A DNA stretch of 15,952 nucleotides from Chloroflexota bacterium (GCA_012513595.1 JAAZBY010000214.1:1-15952), one strand, 5' to 3'; positions 1-7,337 are shown, counted from the stretch's first letter. The notes: generated by a model not told the origin, from the sequence alone. Made by a program: numbers and translations.

Positions 1-1562
1 ACGCGGAAGTGCCGGATGCCGTGCGCCGCTATCTGCGCCAGGTGGGTCACGCAGAACACCTGGTGGCTGGCGGCCAGCGTGGCGAGCTTGGCCCCGACGA
101 CCGCCCCCGTGTGCCCGCCGATGCCGGCATCTACCTCATCAAAGATCAGCGTCGGCACCGGGTCCACGTCGACCAGGGCGGTCTTCATGGCCAGCATCAG
201 GCGCGAGGTCTCACCCCCCGAGGCAATGCGCACCAACGGCTTGGGCTCTTCGCCCGGGTTGGGCGCGATGAGGAACTCCACGCGGTCCAGGCCGGTGGCG
301 TCGTAGGCGAAGCGCTGCTTCCCGACCGGCACCCCGTCGGCGTGCTCGGCCCGCGCCATATCGACCAGGAAGCGGGCCTGGCCCATCCCCAGCTGGGCCA
401 GCTCTTTCTCGATGCGGGCCTCCAGGCGGCCGGCCACTTCGCGGCGCGCCTCGCTCAGGGCCTGCCCGCTGGCAGCCATCTGCCCCAGCACCTCGACCTC
501 CACGGCGCGGAGGGCCTCGGTGCGCTCCTCGCTGTGGGTGATGGTGTCTAGCTCCGCCTCGGCCCGCTCGGCAAAGGCGAGCACCTCCTCGATCGTGTCG
601 CCGTACTTGCGCTGCAGGCGGTGGATCAGCTCCAGCCGCTCCTCGACCTCCTCGAGACGCGCCTGGTCGAACTCGATCTCGTCGCGATACTGGCGCACCG
701 TGCGGGCCAGTTCCTCCAGCTGGTCCAGGGCGCCCTCGGCCGCCGCTCCCTGGCTCTCCATGGCGTCATCCATCTTGGCCAGGTCGGCGAGCTGTTCGGC
801 CACAACCGCCAGGAGGTCGACCACCGACCGCTGCTCCTCATCCCCGTTCGAGAGGAGCGCGTACACCTCGGCGGCCAACTCGGTGCGTTTCTCCGCGTTG
901 GCCAGCAGCCCCCGCTCACGGCGGAGCGCCTCGTCCTCGCCCGGCTCCAGCCTGGCAGCGCGGATCTCCTCGCTCTGGAAGGTCAGCAGGTCGCTGCGCC
1001 GCGCCTGGTCTCGGGCGCTCTCCTGGAGGGCGCGCAGTTCCTGGCGCACCGCGCTCAGGCGCAGCGCAAGCCCGGCAAAGGCCTCCCGCTGCGGCCCCAG
1101 CGCACCGTAGCGATCCAGAAAGTCGATGTGCCGCCGCACCTGCATGAGCGAGAGGTGCTCCCCCTGGCCGTGGATATCCACCAGGTGCCGGGTGATCTCG
1201 GCCAGGACGTTGAGGGGCACGGCCCGGCCGTTCACGCGGCTGAGGCTGCGTCCCTCGGCGCTGACCTCGCGCCGCACGATGAGCGTATCCCCCTCAGCCC
1301 ACAGCCCGTATTCCCGCAGGCCCTCCTCGAGGGCCGCCGACACGTCCTCGGACAGAGAGAACACCCCCTCCACGACGGCCCGCTCGCAGCCGGTGCGAAC
1401 CAGGTCGGTGGAGGCCCGCGCCCCGAGCAAGAGGCTCACCGCGTCGATGATGATCGACTTGCCCGTGCCCGTCTCACCGGTCAGCACGTTCAGGCCGCCG
1501 GCGAACTCGAGGCGCAGCGACTCGATGATGGCCAGGTTTTCTATGGTGATCTCGACAAGCAA
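1..1562 (-). CDS. recN: DNA repair ATPase RecN, C-terminus cut off by window edge
   Basis: RecN is an SMC-like ATPase acting in double-strand break repair and sister-chromatid cohesion. About 520 codons are present. The Walker A motif GETGTGKS lies at residues 29-36 after the family-typical N-terminus (LVEITIENLAII). A long charged, Glu/Arg/Leu-rich coiled-coil middle follows (residues about 150-370). Near the left edge come the ABC signature region (RIASGGETSRL), Walker B (LIFDEVDAGIGG) and the H-loop (CVTHLAQIAAH). Family members are about 550-570 residues, so roughly 40-50 are missing outside the window. The start is TTG at 1562, chosen because a perfect AGGAGG (1569-1574) sits 6 nt upstream and the first residues match the family. 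It lies 50 nt after the nadK stop, as the last gene of hisS-nadK-recN. I saw no frameshift. Family assignment is firm. Confidence 0.95.
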   Translation of the reverse strand, partial: MLVEITIENLAIIESLRLEFAGGLNVLTGETGTGKSIIIDAVSLLLGARASTDLVRTGCERAVVEGVFSLSEDVSAALEEGLREYGLWAEGDTLIVRREVSAEGRSLSRVNGRAVPLNVLAEITRHLVDIHGQGEHLSLMQVRRHIDFLDRYGALGPQREAFAGLALRLSAVRQELRALQESARDQARRSDLLTFQSEEIRAARLEPGEDEALRRERGLLANAEKRTELAAEVYALLSNGDEEQRSVVDLLAVVAEQLADLAKMDDAMESQGAAAEGALDQLEELARTVRQYRDEIEFDQARLEEVEERLELIHRLQRKYGDTIEEVLAFAERAEAELDTITHSEERTEALRAVEVEVLGQMAASGQALSEARREVAGRLEARIEKELAQLGMGQARFLVDMARAEHADGVPVGKQRFAYDATGLDRVEFLIAPNPGEEPKPLVRIASGGETSRLMLAMKTALVDVDPVPTLIFDEVDAGIGGHTGAVVGAKLATLAASHQVFCVTHLAQIAAHGIRHFR

Positions 1563-1568
1563 GGAGAT

Positions 1569-1574
1569 CCTCCT
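1569..1574 (-). promoter_or_regulatory. Ribosome binding site deciding the recN TTG start
   Basis: On the minus strand AGGAGG is followed by 6 nt and then TTG CTT GTC GAG. No in-frame ATG lies close by, so this full Shine-Dalgarno match supports the TTG codon as the real start. Confidence 0.75.
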
Positions 1575-1612
1575 GGCGGGGCGTTCAGAGGCGCCCAAAG
1601 CGGCAGAACCCG

Positions 1613-2458
1613 TCAGCCGTCAGGTCCCTGCTCCGGCCAGCGCAGCTTTTTGAACACCGTCTGGTAAAAGTAGCCGCGTCCGCCGAAGCGCACAAAGCCG
1701 GCGCTGATGTTGCTCACGCAGATACGCACCTCATCGCCCACCTGTACGTCGGCGTCGAGCTGGCCGTCCACCGTCAGCGTCGCGTCGGCGCCCTTGACCA
1801 ACCGAACGGCGACGCGGCAGTCACCGGGCACCACCAGCGAATGCGCAACGGCGAGGTGCGCCGCCACTGGCGTGATGACCATGCAGCGCATCCCCGGCGT
1901 GACGATCGGGCCGCCAGCCGCCAGGGAGTAGGCCGTGCTTCCGGTCGGCGAGGCCACGATCACGGCATCGGGGCTCTGCGTCATCACATAGTGGCCGTCG
2001 ACGTCCACCACGGCCTGGATGGTGCGCGACTCACGCCCCCGCCCAACGACGACGTCGTTGATGCCGTCGGCTTCCATGATGGTCTGCCCTTCGCGCACCA
2101 ACACGGTGTGCAGCATCATGCGGCGTTCCAGGTAGTACTTGCCCGCCAGCAAGCCCGGGATACAGTCGACGGCGTCGGCGGGTTCCACCTCGGTCAGGAA
2201 GCCCAGCCGCCCATAGTTGACCCCGAGAATCGGCACCCCGGCCGATGCCACACAGCGCACCGCCCGCACGATGGTGCCGTCACCCCCCAGGGTCACCAGC
2301 ACGTCCAGGTCCGCGGCCACCTCGCAGAGGGCCTCTTCATCACTCACCGGGCCCCGCCACACATCCACGCCCTGCCCGCGGAAGCACTCCTCCAGCGACG
2401 CAGACATTCTGGCGGCTTCCGCGTGTTCCGGCCGGTAATACAGGCCGACCTTCTTCAT
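1613..2458 (-). CDS. nadK: NAD kinase
   Basis: This enzyme phosphorylates NAD to NADP in the cytoplasm, using ATP or polyphosphate. The 281-residue length is normal. Visible family motifs are GGDGT at residues 58-62 (phosphate donor site, catalytic Asp), GVNYGRLGFLTE at 79-90, NDVVV at 134-138 and TGSTAYSLAAGGPIV at 172-186. The C-terminal half has the usual beta-rich domain with VDGQ. The ATG overlaps the hisS stop as ATGA, which indicates translational coupling. The adjacency to recN is a common bacterial arrangement. Nothing looks damaged. Confidence 0.96.
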   Translation of the reverse strand: MKKVGLYYRPEHAEAARMSASLEECFRGQGVDVWRGPVSDEEALCEVAADLDVLVTLGGDGTIVRAVRCVASAGVPILGVNYGRLGFLTEVEPADAVDCIPGLLAGKYYLERRMMLHTVLVREGQTIMEADGINDVVVGRGRESRTIQAVVDVDGHYVMTQSPDAVIVASPTGSTAYSLAAGGPIVTPGMRCMVITPVAAHLAVAHSLVVPGDCRVAVRLVKGADATLTVDGQLDADVQVGDEVRICVSNISAGFVRFGGRGYFYQTVFKKLRWPEQGPDG

Positions 2459-3729
2459 CGGGCTGTCTTCTCCAGGCGTTTTGCCAGCAGGCCGGCGATC
2501 CCTTCCAGGGGCAGCGTCTCCTGAGGGGCGTCGCCACGCATCGCGCGCACCGTCACCTGGCCGCTGGCCAGCTCGTCCTCACCCAGTATCAAAGCCAGGC
2601 TGACCCCGTCGCGGTCGGCGGCGCGCAACTGGGCGCGCATGCTGCGGTCGCCATAGGCTATGGTCGTGCGCAGGCCGGCCAGGCGTAACTCGTTGACGAC
2701 CTCGACGGCACGCGCCTTGGCCGCCGCGCCGATATACACCACCGCCAGGTCCGGCCGCGGGGCACCGGGCACCTGGATGCCCTGCTCCTTCATCGTCAGC
2801 ACCAGCCGCTCAATCCCCGAGCCGAAACCGATCCCGGGGGTATGCTCGCCGCCCAACTGCTCGGCCAGGCCGTCGTAACGGCCACCCCCGCACACGGCGT
2901 TCTGGGCCCCGATCCCGGCCGCCCACACCTCGAACACCGTCTTGGTGTAATAGTCAAGGCCGCGCACCAGACGATGGTTCACCGTGTAGGGGCGCTTGGC
3001 AGCGTCGAGATACTGCCGCAGAGCGCCAAAGTGGTCGGCGCACTCGGCGCACAAATAGTCAGAGATGTGTGGCGCTGCGGCGATGATCGGCTGGCACGAG
3101 GGCGTCTTGCAGTCGAGCAGGCGCAGCGGGTTGCGCTCCAGCCTGCGCTCACAGTCGGAGCAGATCCCCTCCCTCTGCCCGCGGTAGTAGGCTACCAGCC
3201 TCTCCAGGTAGGCCGGGCGGCAGGCCGGGCAGCCGGTCGAGTTCACCTGGAAAGAGAGGTCGGTGAACCCCAGCCGCAGGAACAGCGTCCAGGCCACGGA
3301 CATGACTTCATAGTCCACGGCGGGGTCCAGCTCGCCGATGCACTCGATGTCGAACTGCGTGTGCTGCCGGTAGCGCCCGGCCTGCACCCGCTCGTAGCGA
3401 AAGATCGGCCCGGTCGTCCAGAGCTTGACCGGCTGGGGCAGGGTGCGCATGCCGTGCTGAAGATAGGCGCGTACCACGCCGGCGGTGAACTCGGGGCGCA
3501 GTGTGATCTCCCGCCCGCCCTTGTCCTGAAAGGAGTACATCTCCTTGTCGACGATGTCCGTCCCCTGGCCCACGCCGCGCGCGAACAGCTCCGTCTCTTC
3601 AAAGATAGGGACGTCGATGCGCTCATAACCGTAGAGGCCCGTCACCTCTGCAACGCGATCATATACGTAGGCCCAGTAGGGCTGGTCCTCAGGCAGTATG
3701 TCGTTGGTGCCACGCGGCGCTAGGTACAC
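2455..3729 (-). CDS. hisS: Histidyl-tRNA synthetase with Cys-rich insertion
   Basis: This class II aminoacyl-tRNA synthetase charges tRNA-His in the cytoplasm. At 424 residues it has the usual length. Motif 2 is FRYERVQAGRYRQHTQFDIE (110-129), the histidine-binding loop is LVRGLDYYTKTVFE (254-267), and motif 3 is in GIGFGSGIERL (299-309). A C-terminal anticodon-binding domain starts near residue 325. The insertion domain carries four Cys pairs or near-pairs (CPAC 167-170, CSDC 190-193, CKTPSC 207-212, CAEC 227-230) around the conserved RRLERNPLRLLD. Similar Cys sets occur in some other bacterial HisRS and could bind zinc (inference). The start is GTG at 3729 with AGGAGG (3735-3740) 5 nt upstream. 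It is the first gene of hisS-nadK-recN, about 25 nt below a recognisable promoter. Confidence 0.97.
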   Translation of the reverse strand: MYLAPRGTNDILPEDQPYWAYVYDRVAEVTGLYGYERIDVPIFEETELFARGVGQGTDIVDKEMYSFQDKGGREITLRPEFTAGVVRAYLQHGMRTLPQPVKLWTTGPIFRYERVQAGRYRQHTQFDIECIGELDPAVDYEVMSVAWTLFLRLGFTDLSFQVNSTGCPACRPAYLERLVAYYRGQREGICSDCERRLERNPLRLLDCKTPSCQPIIAAAPHISDYLCAECADHFGALRQYLDAAKRPYTVNHRLVRGLDYYTKTVFEVWAAGIGAQNAVCGGGRYDGLAEQLGGEHTPGIGFGSGIERLVLTMKEQGIQVPGAPRPDLAVVYIGAAAKARAVEVVNELRLAGLRTTIAYGDRSMRAQLRAADRDGVSLALILGEDELASGQVTVRAMRGDAPQETLPLEGIAGLLAKRLEKTAR

Positions 3730-3760
3730 CGTATCCTCCTCAACTCAAGACAACCGCGAT

Positions 3761-3789
3761 AGTATACGACAGGCTCGCTCACTGGTCCA
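3761..3789 (-). promoter_or_regulatory. Sigma-70-type promoter for hisS-nadK-recN
   Basis: On the minus strand the -35 is TGGACC (3784-3789, 4/6 to TTGACA), the spacer is 17 nt, and the -10 is TATACT (3761-3766, 5/6 to TATAAT). The predicted start near 3754 gives a 5' leader of about 25 nt containing the hisS AGGAGG. It sits directly after the terminator hairpin of the upstream operon. Confidence 0.7.
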
Positions 3790-3799
3790 CAAAGCCAAC

Positions 3800-3830
3800 G
3801 GGCCGCAAGAGCATGCCGCCCTTGCGGCCC
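3800..3830 (-). terminator. Hairpin terminator after the L,D-transpeptidase gene
   Basis: A perfect 10-bp inverted repeat (GGGCCGCAAG at 3800-3809, CTTGCGGCCC at 3821-3830) has an 11-nt loop and lies 27 nt beyond the L,D-transpeptidase stop. Read on the minus strand it is followed by GTTGGCTTTG, which is only weakly T-rich. It could be a non-canonical intrinsic terminator or a 3'-end stabilising stem. Its place between one operon's end and the next operon's -35 favours a terminator. Confidence 0.6.
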
Positions 3831-3857
3831 AGGGCCGCGCCCAGTGCGCCGGCGCCG

Positions 3858-4571
3858 TCAGTTCAGCGCCTGCCAATGCTCCACGTATGGGTCGGTGATG
3901 GTCATCAGGACGCCCTCAGGGTCCCATTCGGTAAACCAGGCGGCGTCCTCCGGGGCCAGGCGGATACAGCCGTGCGACGAGGGCCGCACGCCGAGCGTCT
4001 CCCGGTCGCCATAGACCTTCTCGCCGTCCACATAGTTGTAGGGCAGCGAGTGCACCAGGATCGATCCGAGAGAGCGATACAGGTACCAGGCCTCGTCGGC
4101 GTAGACGCCAAAAGCCTGGAACGTGCCCCAGTACTTGCCGACGTGCCCTTCCCAGGCCTCAGTGTACGTCGTGTTGGTGGGCAGCCCGGTGCTGACAGGG
4201 ATCTCTTTGAACAGCTCGCCTTGCGCAAAGATGTACATCATCTGCGTCATCTGGTCCACATAGATGTAGCGGTCCAGCTCGGCATGGGTGTCAAAGGGGA
4301 AGGGGGTCGCCGTGGGCGTCGGCGTCACGCTGGGCGTCGACGTCGGCGCCGCCGTGGGCCGCACCGTTGGCAGCGCGAGCGTCGGCAGGGGCGTCGGCGT
4401 CGCCACCGGGACGGGGGTCGCCTCAGGACGCTGGGCCAGCCCCTCGGCAGCCAGGCGGGTGGACTGGGCCAGCGCCCGCGCCACCTTGATCGGCTCGGGC
4501 GAGGCCAGGGTCAGCATCAAGAGCGCCGCTACGGCAACCAGGCCAACCAGTATCCACTCCGAACGGTTCAT
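3858..4571 (-). CDS. L,D-transpeptidase (YkuD domain), membrane-anchored
   Basis: This family forms 3-3 cross-links in peptidoglycan, or attaches other molecules to it, outside the membrane. The 237-residue protein has one N-terminal membrane segment (residues 6-23: signal anchor or uncleaved signal), a Pro/Thr linker (about 48-92, with repeats such as TPTPTATP), then a YkuD catalytic domain (about 100-231). The catalytic motif SHGCIRL is at 199-205 with Cys202 as nucleophile. The upstream His is in VHSLP (173-177). The ATG at 4571 has only a weak GGGG eight nt upstream. The gene lies 68 nt downstream of the translin-family gene with no obvious promoter between, so it is probably the last gene of the minus operon that ends at the 3800-3830 hairpin. 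No cell-wall binding domain is seen. Specific substrate unknown. Confidence 0.9.
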   Translation of the reverse strand: MNRSEWILVGLVAVAALLMLTLASPEPIKVARALAQSTRLAAEGLAQRPEATPVPVATPTPLPTLALPTVRPTAAPTSTPSVTPTPTATPFPFDTHAELDRYIYVDQMTQMMYIFAQGELFKEIPVSTGLPTNTTYTEAWEGHVGKYWGTFQAFGVYADEAWYLYRSLGSILVHSLPYNYVDGEKVYGDRETLGVRPSSHGCIRLAPEDAAWFTEWDPEGVLMTITDPYVEHWQALN

Positions 4572-4639
4572 CTAGTACCCCACACTCTGGCAGCCGCCCG
4601 CGTGCTCTGGGCTGCTGTCGGTCTTGCGTTCGATGCGGG

Positions 4640-5323
4640 CTACGCCTCGCCGCACTGCTCGGCGAGCTTGGCCTCCAGGGACCGCAGCGCCTCCTGGAGC
4701 CGCTCCTGCCGCAGCGAGGTCGTCAGGTCGCCACGCGTACGCTCCGTCACGCCACGGACCATGTCGGTGGTTCGGCGGAGCCCGCCGGTCAACGAGTCTG
4801 GAAAGTCGATGGCCACGAGGTGGCTGTACACCTCGTCCATCACTTCGAGCAGCCCCTCGGCAGACGCATCGTCGTCACGCCGCATGCTGTCGAGCGCGTA
4901 GCGACGCATCTCGCCCATCGCCTCTCCCAGGCCGTTGAGGTAGGCAGCGTACTCGATGCCCAGATCATCGGGGCCCGGCAGCGGCTCCCCGGTGACCAAC
5001 GCCAGGGTGATGGCCGCCTCGGCCAGCTCCTTCAGCGCGTCCTGCAGGTAACCGGCAAAGTACACGTCGGGAAAGGCGGCCGCATCGCACTTCATCGTCT
5101 GCGCCGCAGCCTTGGCCTCCGCTAGAAGAGCCCTCGCCTCATCGTACTCGTGCCGATGCGTGGCCCGGATGCTGTTCGCGCAGCAGCGGATAAGGGCCCG
5201 CGAGCGGTTCAGGGTCAGGTCGCGCACCTCGTTCTTGGCCGTGAGGAACGCGGTGATCTTCTCGATAATCGCGTTCAGGCGCACGGGGTCCAAGCGGATT
5301 CCCGGCGTGCTCTCAGTCGTCAC
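4640..5323 (-). CDS. Translin-family protein (TRAX-like acidic residues)
   Basis: Translin and TRAX are alpha-helical nucleic-acid-binding proteins. In eukaryotes they form the C3PO ribonuclease, and archaeal and some bacterial homologues exist. The 227-residue product is all-helical by appearance. It has the N-terminal helix pattern NRSRALIRCCANSIRATHR (39-57), an ELAEA segment (99-103), GLGEAMGEMRR (131-141) and the family C-terminus FPDSLTGGLRRTTDMVRG (174-191) followed by ERTRGDL. From memory, human TRAX uses Glu123, Glu126, Asp193 and Glu197. By eye these fall on Glu99, Glu102, Glu134 and Glu138 here, so a metal site is plausible (inference). The start is GTG at 5323, with a G-rich AAGGGGGG just upstream. 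It sits 32 nt after the zinc-ribbon TPR gene, probably in one operon. Family assignment is good; RNase activity is not shown. Confidence 0.83.
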   Translation of the reverse strand: MTTESTPGIRLDPVRLNAIIEKITAFLTAKNEVRDLTLNRSRALIRCCANSIRATHRHEYDEARALLAEAKAAAQTMKCDAAAFPDVYFAGYLQDALKELAEAAITLALVTGEPLPGPDDLGIEYAAYLNGLGEAMGEMRRYALDSMRRDDDASAEGLLEVMDEVYSHLVAIDFPDSLTGGLRRTTDMVRGVTERTRGDLTTSLRQERLQEALRSLEAKLAEQCGEA

Positions 5324-5355
5324 GTTGCCCCCCTTCTGGTCTGCCGCCCTCTGCG

Positions 5356-6786
5356 CTAGCCGTTCTCACGGAACTCTACCCAGGTGATCTTGCCCCACTC
5401 GCAGGGCGCCTCCACCGGAGCGCTGGCATAGTTCTCCAGGGTGACCGTGTAGGTCACCGGCTGGTCCAGCCCGTCGAAGGCAAAGACGCCGTTGCCGTCG
5501 GTCACATGGGTGACGGACCAGTCCCACGCCTGGATCTTGACGATGACCCCGCCCACCCCGTGGTCGTTCTTGTCGAGCACGCGCCCGCGGACGTAGATCT
5601 TGTCGGGCCCGATCGGCGTCTGCTCCACCACGCGCCCCGAAAAGTCGCCGCTCGGCGTGGGCCAGCCCTCCGGGCCAGGGGTCCCCTCGGGCGTTGGCGA
5701 GGGATTGGCGAGGCATAGCTCGGCGCTTTCCTCGCGGCGCGCGGCCACCTCAGAGCTGCCGTGGACGCTCAGCGCCCGGTCGTACTGCACCACGGCAACG
5801 CACCAGTCCCCCTGCTTGGCAAAGAGGTCCGCGTAGTTCACGGCGGCCTGGAAGACCCGTTCCGACACGTCCCGATAGTCGGGCGCCACGTCGCGCAGCT
5901 CGCTGAGAGAGCGCAGGACCTTATCCCAGTCGGCCCCCCAGAAGATCATCCCTTCCATGTACAGGCTGGCCAGGGCGCGCTGCTGCTCGACCTCGGCACG
6001 CCCCGGGCGCAACTGCAGAGCACGGTCGAACAGCCGAATGGCTTCCTCGATGCGCCCCTCCTCGACCAACTGCAGACCGTTCCGGTAAAAGCAGTCGAAG
6101 AGCATCTCCTCGACCTCGCTGCGCCGATAGTCGGGCGCCAGGCCCCACAGCCTGTCGGCCAGGTCCACAACACTGGCGCAGTCACCCGCTTCATGCGCCG
6201 CCACGAGGTCGGCGTAATAGTCGCCGGTCAACTCCTGGCGGATCACCGGCGTGGGGCTGGGCTGCGAGACCAGGGCCTGCCGCGCCTCGTCCAGCGAGGT
6301 CAGAGCGCCGGGGTGCTCCGGGTTGAGCTGCAGCGCCAGCTCTAGCTCGGCCACGGCCAGCTCCAGCTCCTGTTGGGCCAAGTGGGCGACGCCCCGATCG
6401 TAGTGGAGCTGCGCCGCCGTCTGGATGGCTGCCGTGCGGTCTTTCATGCCATAGTAGACGGCGGCCACGCCGACGCCCATGATCAGCATCATCGCTGTCG
6501 CCGCCAGGAGCAGCACCGTGGCAGATCGGCGGCAACCACCGCCGCCGTGCACCTCCTGGCTTTCACGGCCCGTCTCGGCGGGCGGATCCGCCTCTGCGAC
6601 GGGGGCTGCGGGCTCTTCGGAGACCGACGCAGCGCCCCCTTCGGCGGGAGAAGCGTGAGGCTCCGGCGCAGGGGGCGCTGCCGGAGCCTGGGCCTCGGCG
6701 ACGAGACGTCGGCCACACCGGGGGCAGAAAAGCGCCCGGCCAGCAATGTGCGAGCCGCACGACGGGCAGTCCATGCCGCTGTTCAA
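5356..6786 (-). CDS. Zinc-ribbon / single-TM / TPR protein with C-terminal Ig-like domain
   Basis: I do not recognise a named family for the whole 476-residue protein. The N-terminus is a zinc ribbon, CPSC (7-10) and CPRC (21-24), followed by an Ala/Pro/Glu-rich low-complexity linker (30-82) and one membrane segment (about 88-113). Beyond it come TPR-like helical pairs (about 125-158, 232-264, 311-345), a short Pro/Thr linker (361-380), and a terminal beta domain (about 397-473: YVRGRVLDKNDHGVGGVIV, then VTDGNGVFAFDG) resembling carboxypeptidase-regulatory/Ig-like folds. The predicted topology puts the ribbon in the cytoplasm and the TPR/beta part outside. The start is TTG at 6786 (GGAG four nt upstream); ATG at 6774 is the alternative, losing four residues. 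The TTG overlaps an upstream reading frame's stop as TTGA. It is first of the named genes in the minus operon with the translin homologue and L,D-transpeptidase. Probable role: envelope-tethered scaffold (inference). Confidence 0.8.
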   Translation of the reverse strand: MNSGMDCPSCGSHIAGRALFCPRCGRRLVAEAQAPAAPPAPEPHASPAEGGAASVSEEPAAPVAEADPPAETGRESQEVHGGGGCRRSATVLLLAATAMMLIMGVGVAAVYYGMKDRTAAIQTAAQLHYDRGVAHLAQQELELAVAELELALQLNPEHPGALTSLDEARQALVSQPSPTPVIRQELTGDYYADLVAAHEAGDCASVVDLADRLWGLAPDYRRSEVEEMLFDCFYRNGLQLVEEGRIEEAIRLFDRALQLRPGRAEVEQQRALASLYMEGMIFWGADWDKVLRSLSELRDVAPDYRDVSERVFQAAVNYADLFAKQGDWCVAVVQYDRALSVHGSSEVAARREESAELCLANPSPTPEGTPGPEGWPTPSGDFSGRVVEQTPIGPDKIYVRGRVLDKNDHGVGGVIVKIQAWDWSVTHVTDGNGVFAFDGLDQPVTYTVTLENYASAPVEAPCEWGKITWVEFRENG

Positions 6787-6926
6787 CCTACTCCACTTTC
6801 GTCACCAGAGGAGGGCCATGCGGCCCTCTTTATGCGAACGGTAACCTGAGCACTGCCCGGCGCCTCGCTGGGCGCCACCTCCGCCTGGAAGGGCACCTCT
6901 GGAGACACGCCGAAACGCCTGGCCAC
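6783..6926 (-). CDS. Possible small ORF coupled to the zinc-ribbon TPR gene
   Basis: The frame is open from a TAG at 7022-7020 to a TGA at 6785-6783, 78 codons, and its stop overlaps the next gene's TTG as TTGA. No ATG is present. The best start is GTG at 6926 with AGGA four nt upstream, giving 47 residues beginning VARRFGVSPEVPFQAEV and containing VTVRIKRAA. The composition looks like real protein rather than frame noise, and the text before the GTG (EGLLTLAGAQEAVARRFGV) also does, so this may be the tail of a decayed larger gene. It could equally be chance in GC-rich DNA. No family recognised. Confidence 0.25.
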   Translation of the reverse strand: MARRFGVSPEVPFQAEVAPSEAPGSAQVTVRIKRAAWPSSGDESGVG

Positions 6927-7302
6927 CGCTTCCTGCGCGCCGGCCAGGGTCAGCAGGCCTTCGTTCTTCCGCCTGATGGACGTCGTGGCCGCGCCCGGAT
7001 GTTCCCCATCCGGCGGATTCTAGGAGCCCAAGCCCGCTGGCAGCCCGCCCATCCTCCGTCCAGCCCCGGATAGGGCAACGCCCTACGAGCCGGCCACGCG
7101 GCGTGCCGCCGGTGCGGCGCGCACCTGCGCGGGCAGCCTGAAGGTCGTGGCACCAGGGGATGGGGCGTAGGAGCATGGCAGTACGCAGCGCTACCACACG
7201 CCGCCGGCCCGTTATGCCGCGCGGACCAGCCCCCAGCGGGTACCTTTCCCGCCGCGCGAAGCGCCACGTCGCCCGGGCCACCGGCGTAGAGCGCTCAACA
7301 TG
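6787..7302 (-). other. Long structured leader or candidate non-coding RNA
   Basis: About 515 nt separate a strong minus-strand promoter from the zinc-ribbon TPR gene. No large ORF here is convincing: the 178-codon frame starts inside the -35 box, and the others look like GC-rich noise. Three close perfect hairpins occur: TAGGGC-AAC-GCCCTA (7071-7085), CGGCG-TGC-CGCCG (7099-7111) and GGTGCG-GCG-CGCACC (7111-7125). The last two share base 7111, so they may be alternatives. A further hairpin lies at 6811-6828. I looked for RNase P RNA, tmRNA and SRP RNA signatures on both strands and saw none. It may be a long 5' UTR, a structured RNA, or gene remains. Confidence 0.45.
6811..6828. promoter_or_regulatory. 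Hairpin just upstream of the zinc-ribbon TPR start
   Basis: GAGGGCC (6811-6817), loop ATGC, GGCCCTC (6822-6828) form a perfect 7-bp stem. On the plus strand it is followed by TTT and looks like a weak intrinsic terminator, although no plus-strand gene precedes it. On the minus strand it lies 24 nt before the TTG start at 6786 and could affect translation initiation. Confidence 0.4.
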
Positions 7303-7308
7303 AGCCGC

Positions 7309-7337
7309 ATTATACGGAGCAGGACGGAGAGTGTCCA
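7309..7337 (-). promoter_or_regulatory. Near-consensus sigma-70-type promoter, leftward
   Basis: On the minus strand the -35 is TGGACA (7332-7337, 5/6 match), the spacer is 17 nt, and the -10 is TATAAT (7309-7314, perfect). This is the best promoter match in the window. The predicted start near 7302-7301 coincides with an ATG at 7301. It would drive the long leader and the zinc-ribbon TPR, translin and L,D-transpeptidase genes. Confidence 0.78.

Noticed and set aside
2842..3723. 293-codon open frame on the plus strand
   Set aside because: It is antisense to hisS, which has all class II motifs.
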